Positions 1 through 4,425 of a DNA stretch of 7,591 nt are shown one piece after another. Position numbers and translations under genes: made by a program. This DNA is from an uncultured Eubacteriales bacterium. Its GTDB lineage: Bacteria; Bacillota; Clostridia; Oscillospirales; Oscillospiraceae. Every line of letters begins with the position of its first letter. The first letter of the stretch is position 1. Below the pieces are notes generated by a model, which did no database searches, was not told the DNA's origin, and worked only from the letters and a program-made list of their open reading frames with translations. The DNA is taken from contig URQA01000118.1 of assembly GCA_900549885.1 (NCBI GenBank), positions 1 through 7,591 on the forward strand. Reading direction: 5' to 3'.

Positions 1-169
1 CCAGCTCCTGCTGTTCCAGCCCCACCACGCGGGCGCCGGCCTCTGCCGCTGCCCGCAGCGCGGCAGCGCCCGCGTAACCTAGCCCCACGACGACGACGTC
101 TGCCGTGACTTCTTCGCGGATCTGCTCTGCCGGGATCGGTTCGGGACGTTCATACCATTTCTTTCCCAT
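1..169 (-). CDS. FAD-dependent oxidoreductase, N-terminal fragment (fumarate-reductase/succinate-dehydrogenase flavoprotein-like)
   Basis: Only the first 56 residues are in the window; the gene runs off the left edge. Read on the minus strand it starts MGKKWYERPEPIP, then gives a hydrophobic beta strand, ADVVVVG, followed by the dinucleotide-binding glycine motif GLGYAG (residues 29-34), an alanine-rich helix and a second strand ending in an acidic residue (VVGLE, Glu52). This is the classic FAD-binding Rossmann entry of flavoproteins. The short charged N-terminal extension before the fold is common in cytoplasmic fumarate-reductase-like FAD enzymes of Clostridia, but the substrate cannot be told from this fragment. 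The start is supported by a GGAAGG-type ribosome site eight bases upstream (complement of 178-184). It is divergent from the RpiR-family gene, which is the likeliest controller. Family assignment is firm at the FAD-fold level and inferred beyond that. Confidence 0.8.
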   Translation of the reverse strand, partial: MGKKWYERPEPIPAEQIREEVTADVVVVGLGYAGAAALRAAAEAGARVVGLEQQEL

Positions 170-241
170 AAGCGTGGCCTTCCTTCCAATAATGCATGAT
201 TTTACTCTCTTGGATCCAATGATATTTGTCCTTTTTGTACA

Positions 242-271
242 ATTTTAGCTTGCGGGCACAGCTTGAGGCAA
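242..271 (-). promoter_or_regulatory. Possible promoter of the flavoprotein gene
   Basis: On the minus strand TTGCCT (complement of 266-271) is separated by 18 bases from TAAAAT (complement of 242-247). The distance to the ATG leaves a leader of about 65 bases. The -10 is good and the -35 is fair. A second TAAAAT nearer the gene (complement of 199-204) has no matching -35. Confidence 0.35.
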
Positions 272-291
272 GGCTGAAAAATGAACAGCCT
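271..291. promoter_or_regulatory. Inverted repeat upstream of the flavoprotein gene
   Basis: AGGCTG (271-276) and CAGCCT (286-291) form a 6-bp perfect dyad around a 9-base centre. It touches the -35 region proposed for the minus-strand promoter, so it could be an operator in the divergent region. It is too short to be sure. Confidence 0.25.
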
Positions 292-312
292 CGATGTTTT
301 TATGTGATTTTG

Positions 313-327
313 TTTCATTTTTTGAAA
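313..327. promoter_or_regulatory. Candidate RpiR operator, TTTCA-N5-TGAAA
   Basis: TTTCA (313-317) and TGAAA (323-327) form a perfect dyad with a T5 centre, lying between the two divergent promoters. Its placement suits an operator serving both genes. Assignment to this regulator is inference from position alone. Confidence 0.3.
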
Positions 328-362
328 ATGTGCGCTTGAGACTATTTATTTCATAGGATCTG

Positions 363-371
363 TGGTATAAT
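363..371 (+). promoter_or_regulatory. Extended -10 promoter of the RpiR-family gene
   Basis: TATAAT (366-371) is a perfect -10 element preceded by TG at 363-364, i.e. the extended TGnTATAAT form. No -35 sits at 17 bases: the TTGAGA at 336-341 is 24 bases away and is probably not used. Transcription would begin near 378, giving a leader of about 60 bases before the proposed ATA start. Confidence 0.6.
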
Positions 372-437
372 CAACTAAATTATTGTGGATGTTGACATGA
401 ACCACTGCTAAGTCATTGTGAACGGAGGTGTTGTGTC

Positions 438-1223
438 ATAAAACTCACGACGCTTTTCCCTCTGCTGAATTACTACAACTGCCTTGATCTGGAGGACAGC
501 TACCACAAGACCATTGGCATTATGCTGCAGAACATGTCCCGGCTGAGTGAGCTATCCATCCAGGAGGCAGCCGAGCTGTGCCTGACCTCTCCTGCCACCA
601 TCAGCCGGATTGCAAAAAAGGTGGGATACAACGGCTTTCAGGGACTGAAGGAGGCCGCCCACCACTTTGCCCAAGGTTATTTCAACGAAAACAGAAAACT
701 CACGGTGGAGCAACTGAAGCAGGGCGCGCCAGCCGAGATCTATCTGAGCCAGCTGATCGACCTGTTCACCACATTGAAGGGGATGCTAGACGGTGAGCAG
801 ATGGCCCAGGCTGCCGCACTGCTGAACGAGGCGGAAAAGGTCCTCTGTTTTGGGACGACCTCGTACGCGGAACAGCTCCAGATGGACCTTTTTTACGTGG
901 GAAAATCCAGCGAGGTGCTCCATGGCTTCATCGTGGACACGGCACAGCGCATTTCCTGCAAGACCCTTGCGATTATTTTTGATCCCGGTTATCCATGGTT
1001 CACCATGCAGGAGCAGATTAAATATTTTGTGTCCGCTGAGGCAAAAGTCATTTTGATCTCATCCCAGAAGCGGGAGGAACTGGAGAGCTTGGTCGACCTG
1101 GTCTTTCATTTCCCCGGAACTGGAACCAGCATGGACGAGGTATTCTATTACGTTTTTATGTCCATATTTTCCATGGAGTATCGGAAGCGCTACATCGATT
1201 CCTGGTATTTCTCAAACGATTAG
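438..1223 (+). CDS. MurR/RpiR-family transcriptional regulator (HTH_6 + SIS domain)
   Basis: This is a one-component regulator that typically senses phosphosugars through a SIS domain. The N-terminal HTH_6 domain includes LSIQEAAELC and SPATISR (about residues 51-57 from the start used here) and then KKVGYNGF. The SIS domain follows, with the FGTTS ligand loop near residue 138. The first ATG in frame (522) would remove the first helix. Translation upstream reads IKLTTLFPLLNYYNCLDLED, the usual beginning of Clostridial RpiR proteins, and no ATG, GTG or TTG lies in frame between the upstream stop (393-395) and 522. A GGAGGTG ribosome site (424-430) sits seven bases before an in-frame ATA at 438, which is therefore taken as the start, giving 261 aa. 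An indel in the source sequence is the alternative. It is divergent from the flavoprotein gene and followed by a strong terminator, so it is monocistronic. The ligand is unknown. Confidence 0.8.
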   Translation: MKLTTLFPLLNYYNCLDLEDSYHKTIGIMLQNMSRLSELSIQEAAELCLTSPATISRIAKKVGYNGFQGLKEAAHHFAQGYFNENRKLTVEQLKQGAPAEIYLSQLIDLFTTLKGMLDGEQMAQAAALLNEAEKVLCFGTTSYAEQLQMDLFYVGKSSEVLHGFIVDTAQRISCKTLAIIFDPGYPWFTMQEQIKYFVSAEAKVILISSQKREELESLVDLVFHFPGTGTSMDEVFYYVFMSIFSMEYRKRYIDSWYFSND

Positions 1224-1353
1224 GCAGCGCCGGAAGGGAAAACCTGCGCTGGCTGCTGACGTAATGTCGGGGCTTGCCTGTACTGAACCTGGACGCGCGG
1301 TTGTTTTAAAATCCTCAACTGCCAGCCTTGATGACAGGAACTGACCATGAAAG

Positions 1354-1393
1354 CTGCGGAGCACCAGTGAAATGATGGTGCTCCGCAGTTTTT
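1354..1393 (+). terminator. Strong intrinsic terminator
   Basis: A perfect 13-bp stem, CTGCGGAGCACCA (1354-1366) with TGGTGCTCCGCAG (1376-1388), closes a 9-base loop and is followed by TTTTT. Weak A-T pairing can extend it below the stem. It lies about 130 bases after the RpiR-family stop and insulates it from the arsR operon. Confidence 0.93.
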
Positions 1394-1710
1394 CCCGGTT
1401 TTAAAGGCAAAGCCCCTGTTGGAAAAGATCATTCAGGCATTGTGCGCCCTATACCGCAAGATAGACAGAGAGAAAAGCTGGACCGCCTGCAAAGGAATTA
1501 TGGCCGGGTACGATAGGGCAGCGCCTGCCTGCCAGACTACTTGATGGAAGTGAAATTGGGAAACAAAGAATATATAGGTTAACTGGGTTCTTGGCCCGGA
1601 ACGGGTAGGGATGGGCGTAGAAGCACAAGCGACGGGAACCGATGGAGAAAAGCCGCCAAGCAGAGCCAATATGGTTTTGAGCGTTGAGAGCATTAACGAT
1701 TTGATTTGGC
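1394..1710. other. Gene-poor stretch between terminator and arsR promoter
   Basis: No convincing gene was found. Two short open stretches on the plus strand look faintly protein-like. One runs from a TTG at 1419 and reads LEKIIQALCALYRKIDREKS before stopping near 1541. The other runs from an ATG at 1611 to a stop at 1761-1763 (50 codons) and reads MGVEAQATGTDGEKPPSRA; it continues through the arsR promoter and operator. Neither has a proper ribosome site. They may be decayed gene ends left by insertion of the neighbouring operon, but I recognise neither. Confidence 0.4.
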
Positions 1711-1712
1711 TA

Positions 1713-1741
1713 TTGACAAATTCTCGTTTGCCGCATATATT
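1713..1741 (+). promoter_or_regulatory. arsR operon promoter
   Basis: TTGACA (1713-1718) matches the -35 consensus exactly; a 17-base spacer leads to TATATT (1736-1741) as -10. Transcription should start near 1748, right at the ArsR operator, so bound ArsR would block initiation. Confidence 0.88.
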
Positions 1742-1748
1742 TATATAT

Positions 1749-1764
1749 ATCAAAATAAATTGAT
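1749..1764. promoter_or_regulatory. ArsR operator 1, ATCAA-N6-TTGAT
   Basis: ATCAA (1749-1753) and TTGAT (1760-1764) form a dyad with a 6-base centre. This is the 5-6-5 arrangement typical of ArsR/SmtB-family sites. It lies just downstream of the -10 and overlaps the predicted transcription start, which fits autorepression. Confidence 0.75.
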
Positions 1765-1781
1765 GTGAGATGGGTGGAAGC

Positions 1782-2108
1782 ATGGGAATCGCATATCAAG
1801 AGCAGGCAAAAGTATTTAAGGCTCTCTGTGACCCCAAACGGCTTGCAATCCTGGAACAGTTAAGGAGTGGCGAGAAGTGTGCTTGCGTCCTGCAAGAGCC
1901 ATTGGATTTAACGCAGTCCGGCCTTTCCTACCATATGAAAATTCTCTGTGATTCCGGTATTGTCGTCAGTCGCCAAGAGGGTAAATGGACGCACTACCGC
2001 CTGAGTCCTGCTGGCAGGGACTATGCAATAGAATTGCTGAAGAAGCTGACAACTCCAAACACGGAGCAAGAGAGTACCTGCCTTTGGTGCAAAGGAAACG
2101 CCATCTAA
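1782..2108 (+). CDS. arsR: ArsR/SmtB-family metalloregulatory repressor
   Basis: A winged-helix repressor that leaves DNA when a thiophilic metal or metalloid binds. FKALCDPKRLAILEQL is the usual N-terminal helix pair. GEKCACVLQ (Cys33 and Cys35) corresponds to the ELCVCDL metal-binding segment of arsenic-type sensors. TQSGLSYHMKILCDSGIV (about 44-61) is the recognition helix and KWTHYRLS the wing. The tail has an extra CLWC pair (Cys100 and Cys103) that could join metal binding. At 108 aa the length is normal for the family. Start choice: ATG 1782 is preferred because GATGGG lies about eight bases upstream, but the in-frame ATG at 1770 (four extra residues) cannot be excluded; both have weak ribosome sites. 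The gene is first in an operon with a permease and a redox protein and probably represses all three. The inducer is likely As(III) or an organoarsenical by family analogy; other metals are possible. Confidence 0.9.
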   Translation: MGIAYQEQAKVFKALCDPKRLAILEQLRSGEKCACVLQEPLDLTQSGLSYHMKILCDSGIVVSRQEGKWTHYRLSPAGRDYAIELLKKLTTPNTEQESTCLWCKGNAI

Positions 2109-2126
2109 ACTAGATGGCGTTTCCTT
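2092..2126 (+). other. Hairpin overlapping the arsR stop codon
   Basis: A perfect 16-bp stem pairs 2092-2107 with 2111-2126 (core GGAAACGCCATCTA) around a 3-base loop. The arsR TAA (2106-2108) lies in the apex, so a ribosome finishing arsR would melt it. No T-run follows (CGGTAC instead), so it is a poor intrinsic terminator. It more likely sets the arsR-to-permease mRNA ratio by blocking 3' exonucleases or by attenuation. Confidence 0.75.
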
Positions 2127-2130
2127 CGGT

Positions 2131-2160
2131 ACAACACATCAAAAAGTTTTGATATGTTGT
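2131..2160. promoter_or_regulatory. ArsR operator 2 in the arsR-permease gap
   Basis: ACAACACATCAAAA (2131-2144) and TTTTGATATGTTGT (2147-2160) form a 14-bp dyad with one mismatch and a 2-base centre. Inside it, ATCAA (2138-2142) and TTGAT (2149-2153) are separated by six bases, exactly the architecture of the operator at the promoter. I see no clear promoter of its own here, so it may act as an internal roadblock, or serve a weak promoter using TAAAAT at 2164-2169, which lacks a -35. In RNA it would form a second hairpin just after the one on the arsR stop. Confidence 0.65.
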
Positions 2161-2188
2161 CCATAAAATGAAAAGTGAGGTTTTTTGT

Positions 2189-3190
2189 ATGGGCGTATGG
2201 GACTTTATTCAAGATCAGGTGCTGGGCATGAAATGGCTGAACGAACTGCTTGGCATGGGCCTGTCGGCGCTGGGCTTAGATGTAAACGGACGCATTGGCG
2301 GCAGCATCCAGTTTTTTATCTACGATGTCTTGAAAATCATGGTGCTGCTCTGCGTATTGATTTTTGCAATCTCCTATATGCAAAGTTATTTTCCGCCAGA
2401 GCGAAGTAAGCGCATTTTAGGTCGTTTTCATGGGTCCTGGGCGAACATCATTTCTGCGCTGCTGGGCACCGTGACCCCCTTTTGCTCCTGTTCTTCGATT
2501 CCGCTGTTCATTGGCTTTACCAGTGCGGGACTTCCCTTGGGTGTGACGTTCTCCTTTTTGATTTCATCACCGATGGTCGATTTAGGAAGCCTTGTTCTGC
2601 TGATGAGCATTTTCGGTGCAAAAGTGGCGATTGTCTATGTAATCCTTGGGCTGGTGATTGCGGTGATCGGCGGCACTATGATTGAGAAACTGCATATGGA
2701 AAACTACGTTGAACGTTTTGTGCGTTTGGCTGGTAGCGTTGATATTGAGTCCCCTAGCCTGACGATCCAAGAACGGCTCGCCTACGCAAAGGAACAGATG
2801 CTTGGCACCTTCAAGAAAGTGCTCCCCTATATTCTGATTGGTGTCGGGATCGGCGCTATGATCCACAACTGGGTACCAAAAAGTTGGATTGAAACCGTAC
2901 TTGGCAGCAACAATCCTTTTGGCGTGATTCTCGCAACTATCGTTGGTATCCCCATGTACGCAGATATTTTTGGCACCATTCCTGTTGCGGAGGCGTTGCT
3001 TTCTAAGGGGGCACAGCTGGGTACAGTTTTATCCTTTATGATGGCTGTTACAACCTTGTCCCTACCATCGCTTATCATGCTCCGCAAGGCAGTGAAACCC
3101 AAGCTGCTGGCGCTGTTCATTGGTATTTGTATGATTGGCATTATCATCGTTGGCTATGTGTTCAATGCGTTTGAATTCGTTTTAATTTAA
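2189..3190 (+). CDS. arsP: ArsP_1-family permease (organoarsenical/metal efflux type)
   Basis: A polytopic membrane protein of the permease family PF03773, whose best studied members (ArsP) export trivalent organoarsenicals; relatives are linked to Cu/Zn handling. The protein is 333 aa from the start used. The family hallmark TPFCSCSSIPLFIGF lies at about residues 96-110, with Cys99 and Cys101 in a membrane helix, followed by GLPLGVTFSFLISSPMVD. The second half repeats the pattern with GIPMYADIFGTIPVAEAL and a TTLSLPSLIML segment, a pseudo-twofold layout. Several long hydrophobic helices are evident and no signal peptide is needed. Start choice: ATG 2189 has GTGAGG eight bases upstream; the earlier in-frame ATG at 2168 lacks a ribosome site. 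It sits between arsR and a thioredoxin-like gene, which supports metalloid or thiol-reactive toxicant export. No arsB, acr3 or arsC is present beside it. The exact substrate is inferred. Confidence 0.85.
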   Translation: MGVWDFIQDQVLGMKWLNELLGMGLSALGLDVNGRIGGSIQFFIYDVLKIMVLLCVLIFAISYMQSYFPPERSKRILGRFHGSWANIISALLGTVTPFCSCSSIPLFIGFTSAGLPLGVTFSFLISSPMVDLGSLVLLMSIFGAKVAIVYVILGLVIAVIGGTMIEKLHMENYVERFVRLAGSVDIESPSLTIQERLAYAKEQMLGTFKKVLPYILIGVGIGAMIHNWVPKSWIETVLGSNNPFGVILATIVGIPMYADIFGTIPVAEALLSKGAQLGTVLSFMMAVTTLSLPSLIMLRKAVKPKLLALFIGICMIGIIIVGYVFNAFEFVLI

Positions 3191-3196
3191 GGAGGT
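3189..3196 (+). promoter_or_regulatory. Consensus ribosome binding site
   Basis: AAGGAGGT is a perfect Shine-Dalgarno sequence that begins inside the permease stop codon and lies eight bases before the ATG at 3205. It fixes that start and implies translational coupling of the redox protein to the permease. Confidence 0.9.
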
Positions 3197-3204
3197 CATT
3201 CACA

Positions 3205-3546
3205 ATGGGATTATTCGGTAAGAAGAAAGAGAAAAAAAGTTGTTGCTGTGGAGATAGCTGCACACCTGAAAAGATGGCGCAGGCAGAGACCGCAAAAACA
3301 ACTGCTGGGGTTAAAGTGCTGGGATCTGGCTGTGCGAAGTGCCATGCGTTGAAAGAGGCCGCCAGAGCGGCACTTGCGGAACTGAACATGGACACAACCA
3401 TAGACGATGTAACAGACTTTTCACAGATTGCCGCCTATGGTGTAATGACGACTCCTGCCCTTGTGGTAGATGGCAAAGTTGTATCCTATGGCAAGGCTTT
3501 GAAAAAAGACGAGGTAAAAGCCCTCATTCAAAAAGTCAGAGGATGA
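3205..3546 (+). CDS. Small thioredoxin-fold redox-active disulfide protein
   Basis: A 113-aa cytosolic protein. Residues about 36-113 form a small thioredoxin/glutaredoxin-like fold: VKVLGSGCAKCHALKEA carries the CxxC site (Cys43 and Cys46), and VMTTPALVVDGKV carries the cis-proline loop (Pro84). This matches the 'redox-active disulfide protein 2' group often encoded beside ArsP_1 permeases. Ahead of it is a basic N-terminus (GKKKEKK) and a cysteine cluster CCCGDSC (Cys13, 14, 15 and 19), not needed for the fold and possibly a metal-binding tag. It is the last gene of the arsR operon, 14 bases after the permease stop. It probably delivers reducing power or passes metal or thiol adducts to the permease; this role is inferred from context, while the fold assignment is solid. 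Confidence 0.87.
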   Translation: MGLFGKKKEKKSCCCGDSCTPEKMAQAETAKTTAGVKVLGSGCAKCHALKEAARAALAELNMDTTIDDVTDFSQIAAYGVMTTPALVVDGKVVSYGKALKKDEVKALIQKVRG

Positions 3547-3552
3547 TCGGTG

Positions 3553-3600
3553 GCAATCCCTGTGGGACCATCAATACGGCCCAAATAGGGATTGCTTTCT
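3553..3600 (+). terminator. Probable terminator of the arsR operon
   Basis: GCAATCCCT (3553-3561) pairs perfectly with AGGGATTGC (3587-3595) and is followed by TTTCT. The loop is long (25 bases) and could pair internally (TGGG with CCCA). The short T-run makes it a moderate terminator, but it begins only six bases after the redox protein's stop. Confidence 0.6.
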
Positions 3601-3626
3601 GCCTGAGCGCGTAGGCGCGCCCAGGC
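3601..3626. repeat. G+C-rich hairpin
   Basis: GCCTGAGCGCG (3601-3611) and CGCGCCCAGGC (3616-3626) form an 11-bp stem with one A-C mismatch and a TAGG loop. It directly abuts the preceding terminator-like dyad. No T-run follows. Confidence 0.5.
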
Positions 3627-3630
3627 GGTA

Positions 3631-3664
3631 GTCGAAATCGGCCTCAATTCAGATCGATTTCGAC
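3631..3664. repeat. 10-bp perfect inverted repeat
   Basis: GTCGAAATCG (3631-3640) and CGATTTCGAC (3655-3664) are perfect inverted copies around a 14-base centre. The sequence after it is A-rich, so it is not a plus-strand terminator. It lies close to the edge of the arsR segment and may be a protein binding or recombination site; nothing proves either. Confidence 0.5.
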
Positions 3665-3730
3665 AAAAAGTTACATCTTACATCCAAGTTAAGGGGAGCT
3701 TTGATAGTGGCCGTTTATAGCTTGCGACCC

Positions 3731-3759
3731 TTGTAATTTCATGATTTATGTGATACTAT
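3731..3759 (+). promoter_or_regulatory. Promoter facing the gene-free region
   Basis: TTGTAA (3731-3736), a 17-base spacer and TACTAT (3754-3759) form a good vegetative promoter, strengthened by TG at 3751-3752 (extended -10). Transcription would begin near 3766, about 660 bases before the response regulator start. I found no stronger promoter closer to that gene. Confidence 0.55.
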
Positions 3760-3765
3760 TTTTTT

Positions 3766-4425
3766 ATAAAGAAAACGAATTACCCCCAATAAGCAGGCAA
3801 AATATTAGTATATTTGTGAATGCTTTACCCGTGAGTCCGCCTCAAATACACGCCCCCTCTATCCAAATTTTGTTGAGTGGGTCAATCTCATGGGCGTCAG
3901 CACATGAGCGGTGTGCAGGACTACTCTGTGGTTGAGTCGATGGGATTCCTCAACTGCACAGATGGCTGCCTTGTGCCTTTAGGCGGGGGAGGTCAGCTGA
4001 GACGAGGCAGACCGGCAGGACGGGGGCCGAAGGATCTGGCAATCCAACCCAGTACGAGGTCGGCAACGTTTTTTGCTCAAGAAGGGAAACGCTTGTTCTG
4101 CCGCCGGGAAGGAAAGGGATCACTGACTCTACGCAGCCACGAGACTTTTGCAGGTGCCGGTTGCTTCGGCGGCCCAGCCACACTGCTGCCAGCCGTATGC
4201 GCGGTCATCCCCTATGACAGATGGGGGCTGTCCCTACTCAGAGTTAGCGGACAATTGCGCAATTCGTGAGCAGGCGGCATCCTGGCGGATGGACGGACAC
4301 CCCCATAGTGACGTTGGGGTGCAGCTTAGGAGTAACGATTGCCCTGAGACTGGCAGCGCAGAAACCCATACACTCAGTTACAGAAATGGTAGATTTGATA
4401 TTCCTCATGTTGGGGGCTTTGTATC
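3766..4425 (+). other. Gene-free region: long leader or non-coding RNA candidate
   Basis: No open frame here has both a ribosome site and recognisable protein sequence. The longest (3877-4269 plus, 3950-4183 minus) overlap each other and look like chance frames. Local dyads are present: CTGTGGTTGAG with CTCAAC-TG-CACAG (3926-3961, one bulge), a 12-bp palindrome AATTGCGCAATT (4253-4264), and CACCCCCA with TTGGGGTG (4298-4321, one mismatch). A run of six T at about 4066 follows a weak GCCGA/TCGGC dyad. Together with the promoter upstream, this could be a long structured 5' leader of the two-component operon, an independent RNA, or a decayed insertion. I match it to no known RNA family. Confidence 0.35.

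Noticed and set aside
336..341. TTGAGA as the -35 of the RpiR-family promoter
   Set aside because: It is 24 bases from the TATAAT, far beyond the usual 16-18; the TG-extended -10 explains the promoter better.
1440..1449. GTGCGCC, resembling the 5' end of a bacterial group II intron
   Set aside because: The following bases do not continue like a group II intron, and I found no domain V hairpin or reverse transcriptase gene in the window.
1433..1783. A 116-codon minus-strand frame covering the arsR promoter
   Set aside because: Its start lies inside arsR and it spans a near-consensus promoter and operator for the opposite strand; the protein has no recognisable features.
2092..2126. Hairpin after arsR as an intrinsic terminator
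   Set aside because: The stem is strong but is followed by CGGTAC rather than a T-run, and the downstream genes lack a clear promoter of their own, so full termination here is unlikely.
4253..4264. Palindrome AATTGCGCAATT as an operator for the two-component regulator
   Set aside because: A lone 12-bp palindrome with no nearby promoter; AraC-type regulators usually use direct repeats, so there is no support for the link.
3877..4269. A 130-codon plus-strand open frame before the response regulator
   Set aside because: No ribosome site, no recognisable motif, odd Gly/Arg/Ser-rich composition, and an overlapping minus-strand frame of similar quality; treated as chance coding potential within the gene-free region.
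3766..4425. Known riboswitch or T-box in the leader of the response regulator
   Set aside because: I looked for the T-box motif and common riboswitch cores and saw none.
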